Below, in pieces: positions 12,201-21,999 of a DNA stretch of 64,000 nt. The stretch is from assembly GCF_932526225.1 (NCBI RefSeq), contig NC_064048.1, positions 5,438,627 to 5,502,626 on the forward strand, given 5' to 3'. Each line of letters begins with the position of its first letter. The first letter of the stretch is position 1. The position numbers and the translations under genes were made by a program. This stretch comes from Nematostella vectensis. Taxonomy: Eukaryota; Cnidaria; Anthozoa; Actiniaria; Edwardsiidae. The notes beneath the pieces are model-generated. The model worked only from the letters and a program-made list of their open reading frames with translations. It had not been told where the DNA came from and ran no database searches.

Positions 12201-15200
12201 TCGTCAAACTTTTATTCTATTTGTTTGTATGACGTTTGTTGGTAGATCTGTACGTCTCGTACTTACGTGCATCTTTTCTTTTGATATGTCTGTCTCTTCG
12301 TACTCTTTACGTCTTTTTTTAAATGATTTTTTTTGTTGCAGCTGCCATTTTCTCTCACCCTTCGCATGTATGATATCTTTCTCCTGGAAGGCGACCGATT
12401 GCTGACCGCCATGGCCTACAACATTATCAAGATGCATAAAAGTAAGTCTCTCTAATGTATTTACGAAATGCAATTAAGCCTCCATAAAGTGGCCACTTTC
12501 CAAACTCCCAAAGTTTGGAAATTCATCATCATTATAAACTTTATTAACGTGTCAAAGTCTACTAGCGTACTAATTGGGGCCACCTAATACAATATAATTA
12601 GCTAATATAATGGACTATATGATATGAATGTTTTATATACAATATTAAATATGTGATTAAAATATAGATTGAATCATCTGATAAAAATTACATCAAAATT
12701 ATACTAACCGAGAGAATGATAAATATTGGTGAATATAGGAGTGGTAAATATGGGAAATTAAAATATAATTATGAGCTACACAAGAAGCAGCCGCTGGGGC
12801 AGCTCCTATCCAACAGATCATTTATCTTTAATTTACGAATTTTCGTTTTAAATGAGCTGATTGTATTGCATACTTAATGTATTTTTTACCTCCATAAGGT
12901 GGCCACTTTCCAAACTCCCAAAGTATTAGTCTCTTACTTAATGTATTTTTTACCTCCATAAGGTGGCCACTTTCCAAACTCCCAAAGTATTAGTCTCTCA
13001 CTTAATGTATTTTTTACCTCCATAAGGTGGCCACTTTCCAAACTCCCAAAGTATTAGTCTCTCACTTAATGTATTTTTTACCTCCATAAGGTGGCCACTT
13101 TCCAAACTCCCAAAGTATTAGTCTCTCACTTAATGTATTTTTTACCTCCATAAGGTGGCCACTTTCCAAACTCCCAAAGTATTAGTCTCTCACTTAATGT
13201 ATTTTTTACCTCCATAAGGTGGCCACTTTCCAAACTCCCAAAGTAATAGTCTCTCACTTAATGTATTTTTTACCTCCATAAGGTGGCCATTTACTTACAC
13301 AAAGCAGCCACTCATCATTTTGCGGTCCCAATTGTTATTCTCACTGTATCGTTACCGACATGGCGGAAAAACCTGGAAAACGCGCAATTCCAGATAGAGA
13401 TAGAAGACACAATTTCTTCAGCGGCTATAGGTTCCTTGTATTACGGACTGATTTCTCAAACACAAATAATGTGAGGCCGAAGCGCACATAACCAAATTTT
13501 GGCTTTTTAAGATAATTTTTCCTTGATCATCATTGCCCTGTGTATCAGTTCCAGACGAAAAGCCCAAATTTCAATGACACTTTACAAAAAGTCGCATCAA
13601 TTTAAAAAAAGTCGCACTTGATATTTTGTCTGCTTAAAGTTACTAAGTACTCAGAGAAATTATCCGCCTTATTCGATGTAAAATGGGCTTATTTGACGCG
13701 TCACGTCATGTTTTTCCGTCATGTCATTGTTACCCCTATTAAACGACCTGAAAATCCTTTTATTGGATCGAAGCACCCTTTGGTAACCTTTGGTAACAGT
13801 TTTTCCAAGAAAAGGAATTGATGGGCTGATAAAACAGACGGCTTCTATGGAGTTTACTCTAAATCGACATGACGGGAAAACATGACTTGACGTTGCCAAT
13901 AAGCTCGTTTCACAACGAATAAGGCGGAAATTCCCCTAAGTACTTAATGAGTAATATCAAACAAAATATCAAATGCGCCTTTTTTTTAAATCGATTTTTG
14001 TAAAGGGACATTGAAATTGGAGCTTTTCGTTCCTGAGCTCATACGTAACGCAAGATCAAGGAAAAAGTATCTTAAATAGCCAACATCTAGGTATGTGAAT
14101 TTCAGCCTCACGTTATTTGTGTTTTGAAAAGGGAAAGTCAGTCATGGAAATACAATGAACTGATGGCCATTGCGAGAAATTGTATCTTCATTCTCCATTT
14201 CTTCTAAGTGCGCATGTTCAGGTTTTTTCCGTCATATCCTTTAAATCACGTTCAAAGACAGTAACGTAACTGCATTATCTGACGGCTCTGCAAAACATAT
14301 ATTATTCCTGACTTTTCTTGAAAACCTCAATTAAGTGGCCAACTTCTTGTAATCGGCCACTTGGCTCGATCTCGAGGTTGACTGCATAATAGGGGTACTA
14401 TTCAGGGCCATAACGGACCACGAAATACTGGGTGGTGGTGGTGGTGGGGGGGGGGGTAGGCATGATGGGACCCCTGTGGTGCGACACTGCCCTTACACTG
14501 CCTTATCTCTATTGCATACCTTTCGCTGGATTCTCTGAGGAGAGATGTTTATTATAGATAGCAAAATCGTATTTGTGTGAGTGTTGATTTTTGTGGTTTC
14601 TTTAAGGCATAAAAAAAATTAGTCACGTCGAGTGAAGAAAAATATCTTCAAATAGGCTGAAGATGTACGCTCAGTGGTTGAAACGCGAGTTAAATTTATG
14701 TTTATATTTGACATGAGTCGCTTGGTTGACTTTCAAATGCCTCTTTTCTTTGACTACAACCCCGCTGTTTTCAGTATTCTGCGAACTCTCGCAGACGATT
14801 TCCAACACCTAAATGGTCTTCTGGTTTCCGTCATTCAAAATATTTGAAGCGTATTCCTTTGCAGCGCTAGAATTGCCATCCAATTACGCCCTTTTCGCAA
14901 GGCGCTGACCAATAAAAAGCACCAAATGTAATTCGTCCGTTCGGCTGAATGACGGAGCCCAGAAGTTGGTTTCACAGTTGGAAATTGAACAGAAATCGCA
15001 GAAATAAGATCGGCTGTATGTTTTTATGTTAAACCTTCGTAGGGTAACACTTTCGTTTAGTTAATATGCCTATTTTTCTCTTAGAAATCTTTCTGAAGAT
15101 GAACCTGGAGGAAGTGGTTCAGTTTCTACAGGAGAATATGCACGCTTATCCCTATGACGATGACGAGGTTGTCGAACTTCTCCAGTCCTCCATGTTTGAG

Positions 15201-15908
15201 CTAAAGCGACTAGGACTCGATACACCCTCCCCTCCTAAAAAGGATGAATTACCCCAGTTACCCCCCGGAGCAGCGCTAAAACGCGGAACCTACCAGACGG
15301 CTTCCGCGCGTGCCAGGAAAAACAAAGAGAAAAATAAGATTATAGCGTTACCCGTAGAGCGTCCGCGCTCTCCAGAATCCCCACGCCGGATTCCAACACT
15401 TAGTGGATTGCCTACGAGACCGGATTCGCCGACGTATAACGTGAGTGATGTTTTCATGTCAACCGTCAATGAGACGCCACAGGCCTCCATGTCAACTATT
15501 ATTGATGTAAGGTCAAGTCGTGGACACTCGCATGGCGCTAACGAGCTCGGCTCTCAGCCAATCGTGACCCGGAATTCGTTCAATCGCAAAGGGAACTACA
15601 ACGAGCAACATCGTAGAAGCGACGGTGCTGATGTTGATAATTTTGAAAGTAAGACTTTTTCCTCTCATATGAACTACCGCTCAGAGGATGTGCTCGTTCG
15701 AAAAGAGACCGCTGCTCAAAGCTACCAGCAACAGCTGACCCGGAGACAGACGGCAGACGGACCAATCAACGCGCTTTCCACGTTTCGACCAATCAACGGC
15801 GACATTGACGTGCTCAACAATGAAAAAACCAAGCCTGCTGGCTCGCCCGTGTGGAGGACTCGGCTCGAGGGGGAATCCGCATATCAGGTCTCGTTTACCT
15901 TCGTCTAA
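263..15908 (+). CDS. USP6NL: TBC-domain Rab GTPase-activating protein, USP6NL/RN-tre type (5' partial)
   Basis: Thirteen exons join in phase: 263-333, 5028-5113, 5488-5521, 6066-6146, 7144-7248, 7533-7642, 9844-9892, 10225-10290, 10408-10462, 11325-11419, 11746-11811, 12342-12441 and 15085-15908, giving 579 visible residues. The family (USP6NL/RN-tre) inactivates Rab GTPases in endocytic traffic. The TBC arginine finger (IDLDVNRT, visible residue 147) lies in the exon at 7533 and the glutamine finger (GYCQGM, residue 184) in the exon at 10225. Other family blocks are [39 protein letters not shown] and [11 protein letters not shown]. The residues after the TBC fold are proline-, serine- and charge-rich and look disordered. 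The first few codons lie left of the window. The 3' end is open: reading through gives TAA at 15906, while a weak donor (CAG then gtctcg, exon end 15887) would join the exon at 18927 in phase 0. Confidence 0.9.
1019..2820 (+). pseudogene. hAT-superfamily transposase, inactivated
   Basis: The reading starts at ATG 1019, shifts frame near 1100 and continues from 1077. An N-terminal zinc finger keeps FC and DKHLQSNSH, but the second cysteine of the expected CxxC is phenylalanine. A TGA interrupts the frame at 1722. Downstream, [15 protein letters not shown] and HITCHSH match the hAT catalytic-aspartate block and CxxH motif, and SWSAWIDSV matches the conserved tryptophan block. Further shifts fall near 2130 and 2610. 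The C-terminal dimerisation region ([17 protein letters not shown], then [19 protein letters not shown]) is split by another shift near 2728. At least five lesions make it non-functional. Assignment rests on motif order, not on an alignment. Confidence 0.8.
2995..4059 (+). pseudogene. C48 (Ulp1/SENP-like) cysteine protease carried by the transposon, inactivated
   Basis: Family members cleave SUMO/ubiquitin-like conjugates through a His-Asp-Gln-Cys catalytic site. The sequence shows an N-terminal [16 protein letters not shown] block, then [11 protein letters not shown] (His), FVLDSM (Asp), and [13 protein letters not shown] (oxyanion Gln and nucleophile Cys). There is an in-frame stop at 3121-3123, a frameshift near 3267 and another stop at 3898-3900. 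A possible intron (gtatgt at 3605 to ag at 3679) leads to a C-terminal domain with [18 protein letters not shown] and KFLHS, ending at TAA about 4059. AATAAA follows near 4112. All four catalytic residues survive, but the frame does not. Confidence 0.75.
6457..6477. repeat. Short perfect palindrome in an intron
   Basis: AGTGAGTGGA, one central C, then TCCACTCACT gives a 10-bp perfect stem. It sits among several CCACGC and CCACTCA words (6450-6550). The surroundings look like a degraded small element. Confidence 0.5.
7790..9665. repeat. 46-bp minisatellite in the USP6NL-like intron
   Basis: About 30-35 units of 46 bp built on CCCCAGAGAGAGGGGCTGGG and TTACATGAACCTTTTGTCAG. Units are close to identical from 7790 to about 8900 and decay to the right (8990-9665). 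The array fills most of the intron between the arginine-finger exon (ends 7642) and the exon at 9844. Reading frames inside it are by-products of the repeat. Confidence 0.95.
10868..11211. repeat. 172-bp direct tandem duplication
   Basis: Two nearly identical copies (from about 10868 and 11040) begin with TTCTTACTTAAACAGGTCTC and end at TTTTGAGTAGTTT. The divergence is a few bases, so the duplication is recent. Each copy contains a decoy AACAG/GTCTCG junction. It lies within the intron 10463-11324. Confidence 0.85.
11812..12330. repeat. Pyrimidine-rich TCTG/TCTT low-complexity intron
   Basis: The whole intron between exons 11746-11811 and 12342-12441 is dominated by TCTGTCTGTCTTT-like runs on plus. 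It has no coding signal, and reading frames through it are low complexity. Confidence 0.7.
12872..13289. repeat. 64-bp tandem array
   Basis: GGTGGCCACTTTCCAAACTC recurs every 64 bp (GGCCAC at 12901, 12965, 13029, 13093, 13157, 13221; altered at 13285). A single related copy lies at about 12480-12515. Units are nearly identical, indicating recent expansion. It lies in the intron 12442-15084. Confidence 0.95.
13359..13723 (+). mobile_element. MITE family A, copy 1
   Basis: A 365-bp non-coding element with ends CATGGCGGAAAAACC and GTTTTTCCGTCATG (about 13-bp inverted repeats). It is homologous over its whole length to 13868-14235 (opposite orientation) and 33039-33401 (same orientation). Confidence 0.75.
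13868..14235 (-). mobile_element. MITE family A, copy 2 (inverted)
   Basis: A 368-bp copy of the element at 13359-13723 in reverse orientation, 144 bp away. Shared internal blocks include a CCGCCTTATTCG word and a run around AAAATATCAAATGCG. Together the two copies form a long imperfect palindrome centred near 13795. Confidence 0.75.
14770..14965. mobile_element. MITE family B, copy 1
   Basis: TCTGGTTTCCGTCATTCA at about 14820 is mirrored by TGAATGACGGAGCCCAGA ending near 14965. The outer block GCGAACTCTC also occurs in the related copy at 27905-28070. It lies just upstream of the exon at 15085. Confidence 0.6.
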
Positions 15909-16289
15909 TTTCGGGGCTTAAAGATTGCCTAATATGGAAAGGATTTCAAAATATGGATATCGAGCTTATCGTAACTAAAAGGAACTGAAAAACATATATA
16001 AACAAACTTGATAGTGAGTTAAAATAGAAATTTATATAAATAGCATTTCAAAAATGATAAAAAATAACTAGAATTTTCGATTATCTATTAAAAAAAGCTG
16101 TATAAAGTTCTGCTTTAAATTGAGGCGATTTTAAAGTGCTTTACTGTAGAAAGTAAACTATCGTTTTTAAATCCAGTGCTTCTTTTTCTTTTCTCCTTGA
16201 CCCCAATACTACTCGGTATGCTTTATTTTTAGTTATTGCCATAACTTTGCCCTCTTTCCATCTTAGGCGATTTTAGGCACTCGTTCTTT

Positions 16290-16745
16290 CGTTTTGTGCT
16301 GTCGTGTTTCAGGTGGTTTTGGAAGCACTTTGTTTCGTTTTGCACTGCCGTGTTTCAGGCGGTTTTAAAGCACTTTGTTTCGTTTTGCACTGTTGTGTTT
16401 CAGGCGGTTTTGTAGCATTTTGTTTTGTTTTGCACGTCGTATTTCACGCGCTTTTGAGGCACTTAGTTTTGTTTTACACTATGGTCGTGTTTCGGGCGGT
16501 TTTAATGAAACTTGTTCCGCATTACACTGGTCGTGCCTCAGGCGGTTTTGATATTGCACTTTGTTTCGTTTTACACTGTTCGTGTTTCAGTCGGTTTTAA
16601 AGCATTTTGTTTCATTTTGCACTATGTTCGTGTTTCAGGCGGTTTTAAAGCACTTTGTTTCATTTTACACTATGTTCGTGTTTCAGTCGGTTTTAAAGCA
16701 CTTTGTTTCATTTTGCACTATGTTCGTGTTTCAGGCGGTTTTGAT
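16290..16745. repeat. 48-bp tandem array
   Basis: About nine copies of a 48-bp unit built on GTGTTTCAGGCGGTTTT and AAGCACTTTGTTTC. The period is exact at the right end (16621, 16669, 16717) and decayed at the left. As 48 is a multiple of three, long spurious frames result. Confidence 0.9.
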
Positions 16746-16749
16746 AGTA

Positions 16750-18150
16750 TCAGATTAAAATCTTTCTCAACAATTTTCTCATCAAATTCGAATTTGAGTA
16801 CACGAGTATTGACTGCTCTTAGTCTAGTACCTAGTCTCTTTGAAAGAGTGGGCAAATTTTCCAAAAAGTGAAGTCACATGGAGTGTTGTTCTAGTATTTT
16901 GTCTTGTTCTTTAAAGTGCGGGACAGAGTTCGTTCGCAGTTGACTTCTCATACTTTTGCTGCATGATTATCTGAAAGTCCGTAGATCCAACTTGCGTTTG
17001 TCTTGGATATTTAAGACTTTCATCCTTTTTTAAAATAACTTTTTAAACTTTTTTTGGATATCTTAAAAATATTATCGAACGGATTTTATTGTAGGGTGGG
17101 TTGAAGTAAAGTGAGTTAGTTCGCTGAAATAAATATCTCACTTGTAAGGGTTTCATGGCCTACGGCAGCGTGTGGCACACACGTCGGATCTACGGGCTTT
17201 TGTTTATTAAAGAAACGAAAGAAAATTTGTACTTTTTTACCAGGGCTCTGCCCCGTTTGCCATTCTGGTGCTCTTCTTTAAGGAGAACAGAAAAAAAAAT
17301 ACTCCCCCTGCCTATTTTATTAACATATCGCGCATGTTCAATAACTTCCTTACGCTCCCCATCCACTCTCCCCATGTGGATGGTATCCCTTCCAAATTTT
17401 ACCCGCTTTCTGTGCATGCGCAATCGCTTGCAAACGAGTCTCGTCGTCAAGGAGTCTCAACCATCATGCATCACCCACTGCATGTACCGCCTGATGACGT
17501 CACGCAGGACGTAAGTCACGTGGTGCATTATTACCACATAATATGCATGCGCTAATAGCCGATTTTTTTTTCTCGTGCATGTTTAATCCCTTCCGACATG
17601 CTCGTTAAGCCAGAACCTGCCGGCATTGCTGGAGAATTTTCGCTTGACTGACAATTGGACAAAGGAAAAGGTCAAAATGGGAAATGGACTTTCTAACATT
17701 TCCTTTGTCTTGTGGTCAGTCGAGCAAGAATTTTTTTTTTTTGGAAGCATTAGGCGTATTATGGGTCTACGGCTATTTCAAGACTCTAATCAGCATCTTT
17801 CTGCTATTCTTTTTGGGCTAATCCAAGACTATAAAATCAGTATCTTTCTGCTATTTTTTTTTCTGATTTAAATGTTTCGCTCTTCTATCGTAGCGTCTAT
17901 AAAAAGTCTGCTAAAGATGTAATGAAAAAGCGAATACGATTACTCAGCGAACGTGTTCGGTACCAGTATGTTTTGTCTAGCATTGAGCGATACGCATTCT
18001 CCTTTTTACGGTTAAACGAGCTGTATGCGAGAAGGACTTCTGTCTCAGTCCCGTTTATGCTAGTTTTCACCATTAACTGGTGATGGAAACGTATGATCTT
18101 TGAAGTCGGCTTTGAAGCCGGTCTCGGCATACAACAGTCGATTGACAAAA
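16750..18150. other. Non-coding stretch, no feature seen
   Basis: AT-rich sequence between the array and the next repeat block. I found no exon with matching splice sites, RNA gene or clear transposon end. If the exon at 18927 is real, this is intron of the USP6NL-like gene. Confidence 0.5.
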
Positions 18151-18815
18151 AGGTTGTCGTCAAACGGCTTTGCGACTAGGCAACAAGCCCGCATGTAAGC
18201 ATGGGTAAACACCACTAAAGTGTTCCTAGCTGCATACAGCTATTTCAATAAAGGTTGTCAATGCAAATGGCAAGTGGCGATTGACAAATGACAGTTCTAC
18301 GACCGAACGTAACCATGCGTCTTGAAGAGTGGACTTTATTTAACACCTTTAATTTTACGAATAAGTAGTACCCATAAACAGTTTACCATTCGCAATATGC
18401 ACTGACAACCTTTTGTGAAAAAGGTTTATATTAGCCACTGCATAACTTCAGACTTAACACGGTTGCAGTGGCTAATATACTGTATGCAGCTAGGCGCTTC
18501 AGTTGTTTTTACCCATGCTTACATGTCGGCTTGTCGCGTAGTCGCAAAGCCGGTTGACGACCACCTTTGTCAAACGACTGTTTATTAGCCAACATAACTT
18601 CAGGCTTTGGCTTATATGCGTTGGCTAAATATGCAGCTAGCCGCTTGAGTGGTTTTTACCCATGCTTACATGCGGGCTTGTCGCGTAGTCGCAAAGCCGG
18701 TTGACGACCACCTTTGTCAAACGACTTTTAATTAGCCAACACATAACTTCAGGCTTTGGCTTATATGCGTTGGCTAAATATGCAGCTAGCTTTTACCCAT
18801 GCTTACATGCGAGTT
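18150..18815. repeat. Inverted plus direct repeat block
   Basis: A block of about 150 bp containing ACCCATGCTTACATG and GTCGCAAAGCCGGTTGACGA occurs twice in direct orientation (about 18481-18640 and 18641-18790). Part of a third copy lies inverted at about 18150-18246. No coding signal. The layout suggests a foldback element with one duplicated arm. Confidence 0.75.
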
Positions 18816-18926
18816 TATTTTCCTTTGGTTCAACCATCCCATCAGGCCTAGGCCCCATCACTCCAATGCGATATAATAACATGACAACAGAGTTTCTAAT
18901 TTTATGTTGTGTATTGCTACCTACAG

Positions 18927-19070
18927 GACAAACAACAGAACAATCGCCGAAGCAGAGCTGAGAGCCAAAGCAGCATTGCAAGTGTCACCAGCCAAATGAG
19001 TCAAATGAGTTTACAAAGCGTACACTGGGAGGCGTCTAAAGTTAGTTTGTACGAGATAACAGAGGTATGA
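18927..19070 (+). CDS. USP6NL: Possible terminal exon of the USP6NL-like gene
   Basis: The acceptor CTACCTACAG ends at 18926. The exon opens in phase 0 with DKQQNNRRSRAESQSSIASV, reads 47 codons and stops at TGA 19068-19070. It would join phase 0 to the donor after 15887. The serine/glutamine-rich composition fits the disordered tail. The last 15 or so codons are the first unit of the 95-bp repeat that follows, and AATAAA comes at 19631. The weak donor at 15888 is the main doubt. Confidence 0.5.
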   Translation, partial: DKQQNNRRSRAESQSSIASVTSQMSQMSLQSVHWEASKVSLYEITEV

Positions 19071-19625
19071 CGACCGTTCCGTCCGACATGTGGAGGGTTT
19101 TGTACCTGACAAAGGGTACACTGGTAGGCGTCCAAAATTATTTTGTACGGTAAAGCAAAGGTGCGACGACCATTGCGTCCGACATACAGAGGGTCTTGGA
19201 CCTTATAAAGCGTACATTGGGAGGCGTCCAAAATTAATTTGTACGAGATAGTAGGGTTGCGACATCCATTGCGTCCAACATACGGAGGGTCTTGGACCTT
19301 ATTAAACCGTACACTGGGAGGCGTCTGAAGTTGTTTGCTCAAGATAACAGAGGTATGACGACCACTGCGTCCAGCAAATGGAGGGTTTGGACCTTATAAA
19401 CCGTAAGTTGGAAGGCGTCCAAAAATTTTGTACGAGATAACAGAGGTATGACGACCATTGCGTCCAATATATGGAGGGTTTGGTCGTTAAAAACGTACAC
19501 TGGAAGGCGTCCAAAATTAGTTTGTACGAGATAGCAGAGGTGCGACCACCATTACGTCCAACATACGGAGGGTGTTGGATCTTATTAAACGTACACTGGG
19601 GAGTGTTCGTAGGAGATAACAAAGG
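19019..19625. repeat. 95-bp tandem repeat overlapping a possible gene end
   Basis: Six to seven diverged units of about 95 bp. Each has TACACTGGGAGGCGTC, TTTGTACGAGATA and CATACGGAGGGT-like blocks. Unit 1 lies inside the possible terminal exon. Later units have the same sense-strand words but carry changes and no conserved frame. Confidence 0.85.
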
Positions 19626-19630
19626 TACCG

Positions 19631-19636
19631 AATAAA
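19631..19636 (+). promoter_or_regulatory. Polyadenylation signal AATAAA
   Basis: The first AATAAA after the stop at 19070, directly after the 95-bp array. If used, the array would be the 3' UTR of the USP6NL-like transcript. Confidence 0.4.
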
Positions 19637-19639
19637 GTT

Positions 19640-21540
19640 TAGGGAGCGTCAATTTGGGACCTTACATATGCAGCTTGTACAAGATAGCAGATATATGATA
19701 AACCAAGTGATTAACTTATCGAGGTTTCGTGAACTTAAATAGCATCTCCAAAGGAGCGTCCAAAGTCAGTTTGAATGAGATAATAGAGTTAGGTCACCAA
19801 AGTAGCCGACATAGTAAAATGAGAGGCATATAAAGTTTGTCCAGGTATTCAACAAGAACCACCACCCTAAATTATATCTCGTCGATGTAGTGTTAATAAT
19901 GTTGTTCAGGCCACCACAATTAACGTCATTACTGTTTTAGATGACGTCGTTGCTGCAAACATTACGCTTTTATTGAAAAAATGGAAGCGTATACGTTACG
20001 TGTTTCATGGACACTTATAACCTCATCGAATATTCCATCAATCTGGATGTTGGCATGGAGACTATATATGTGATGTCATTCGATATTGCGAATATATCAT
20101 AAGTTATTATGAGCGTTTTCCTTATGTTTCACGGTTATTGAAACACTGGTCGTTTCGGTTTTGGCGTCATAAGATGGGACGTTATTAGTAGATGTTTTCT
20201 AGAAATGTTTCCTAGAACATGCTTCCAAGAACATGTTTTCTTTCAATTTTTTATTCAGGAAATTCAAAATAGATTTGCAGCTGACGGCGCGGTCTTATTT
20301 TCCTATCCAGGCTTTGCTTCCTGACAAAAAAACAACTCTGGATCCGATGTGTCTGCTGTTTTTGTTTAATTTGAATGTTTTAAGATATTTTTATTTTGTA
20401 ATTGCTTATACTTATTTACGGTAATAAGACTCACAAATCGCGGAAATAGTTTTTAAAGCATTGTGGTTATCATCATCGGCAAAAACATAGCGCTGTCGTT
20501 TTTACTGCTAGAAGGAATCCAGAAATTGTAGAGAGTTTATCAAATGTATTTTAAAATAAAATAATTATCACAGCTCACAAACCTATATTTGATTTTATTA
20601 GAAAAATCGCTACATGTTTTATTATCCCCCATGGGAGCTTTCCCCTTCTTCCCTCACCCATTTCTCGCCATCTGAATTTGTTTCACAACAGCAGCAGCAA
20701 CAATAACAACAATAAAAATAACAATAAAAATAATAAATACTCAATCAATGATGTCCAAACAAAAACACTCGTTATGTTGTAGGGGGTTCCAACTGGGGCG
20801 AGCGCAGACGATGGACGAGAGACTTTTACTCGGTTCTCGGTAAAAAAAAATTAAAATGGCGGCCCATTCTAAGATGACGGCAGTGGTTCGCAAAAAAAGA
20901 CCCTTGGGGAGGCTAACCCACGTGACCACCTAAAGAGAACCACAGGAATACTTATAGAGGGCACAAAGGAATAGCAGCCTTTTGTGTTTTCATGCCAGGG
21001 TTACCGGCTTCGCCTTTTCTCTTATTCTAGAACAATGCCGCTTGTTCTCAAAGCAACCGAAGCTCTGCTTCTCCCGCTTCAAGCGCAAGAGGTTTTCGAG
21101 AACAAAATTTCATACCTGAGTTTCTATAAGTAATAGGAAAGAAAAGGGTTGGGGAAGATAGAGTGAAGAAAGTAATATGAAGAATGCCAATATCCTTTTA
21201 GAATAACCGTTTGCAATTGGAACGTGCTAAGAAAGTAATATAAAGATTTAGGCACTGCCTAAAAGCGGAGCCAGCTAAATATGGAGAATCCTTGGACAGT
21301 TTTTCTAAACTATAATTTCTTTTGAGAACAAAAAAGAGATCCATAATAACAACTTTCACCTCTAGCTACTACCTCTATATGCTGTAGAAAGAGTGCTTTA
21401 TATCAACTGCTGTATGCTGTAAACACCCCCAACATGCAACTTGATTGAAATGCATGGTCCGAGCTTTATTTTATTTGAGCTATTTCTCCAACTGTAATGA
21501 AATGGTGATATTTCAGATCTAGTTTATGCTTTACAGTTTT
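19640..21540. other. Intergenic, no gene seen
   Basis: Mostly unique AT-rich sequence. Around 20760-20935 a block with an AAAATGGCGGCC word and an open minus-strand frame looks like a dispersed repeat rather than a gene. No splice-consistent exon was found. Confidence 0.5.
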
Positions 21541-21576
21541 GTCTACAAATAGCCAGTCCATAGGGAACCGATAGAA

Positions 21577-21821
21577 AAACTGCAGGGCGACTTCGACTCG
21601 AACGAGGTGCTTTAAACCACAGCTTAGATCCATGTGGGATCTACAGCTGCGATCGGGCTAGCGTGATGCCAATTGTGCGGATCACGCAAGCGATCTTTGC
21701 TAGTCTAAAACTCCGTCGGATAACCAAACTATCCTTGCGAGTATGTCGCAGCTCTAGATCCCACATGGATCTGAGCTGTGGTTTAAAGCACTTCGTTCGA
21801 GTCGAAGTCGCCCTGCAGTTT
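21577..21821. repeat. Long inverted repeat (arms of about 76 bp)
   Basis: The left arm 21577-21653 (CTGCAGGGCGACTTCGACTC through CATGTGGGATCTACAGCTG) pairs with 21745-21821 with few mismatches, around a 91-bp centre. It would fold transcript into a rod next to the hammerhead. Confidence 0.85.
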
Positions 21822-21850
21822 TTTTGCCGATGAAGTTTAACTGAGGCAAA

Positions 21851-21910
21851 CCGGCTATGCCATGCTGACGAGTCCTAATAAGGACGAAACAGCTGTCCAT
21901 GGTTGCCGAA
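21851..21910 (+). ncRNA. Type I hammerhead ribozyme
   Basis: Every conserved core position is present: CTGACGA (21865-21871), stem II GTCC/GGAC (21872-21875 and 21882-21885) with loop TAATAA, GAAA (21886-21889), a short stem III CAG/CTG (21890-21895), and TC before the cleavage site after 21897. Stem I pairs CCATG (21860-21864) with CATGG (21898-21902), extended beyond an internal loop by GGC/GCC. The palindromic three-pair stem III without a loop is the form reported to work as a dimer in retrozymes and related satellites. Confidence 0.85.
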
Positions 21911-21999
21911 CTGCACGGGTAATAGACTGTGCTAGCGTCCCGTCTTGGCCCGACTGGTGCCAATGTGTTTATGCTAGTGTGCTTCTAAAGTTCAGTTTT

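Larger units (their letters stand above)
21545..21965 (+). mobile_element. Retrozyme-like element with hammerhead ribozyme
   Basis: About 420 bp without coding capacity. It contains two long inverted arms (21577-21653 and 21745-21821) and directly after them a full hammerhead core. Known retrozymes are small non-autonomous retroelements whose RNA is cut by type I hammerheads and circularised. The left end shows GTCCATAGGGAACCG (about 21556), loosely resembling GTCCATGGTTGCCG after the ribozyme cleavage site at 21897. This may be the 3' half of a preceding ribozyme, in which case the monomer is about 340 nt. The boundaries are approximate. Confidence 0.65.

Noticed and set aside
16304..16871. 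Hydrophobic frames with LCFVLHCRVSGGF-like repeats
   Set aside because: Translation of the 48-bp array, frames differ between units, no conserved protein.
21780..21800. GTTCGAGTCGAAGTC resembling a tRNA T-arm
   Set aside because: It is part of the 76-bp inverted arm. No acceptor, D or anticodon arms fit around it.
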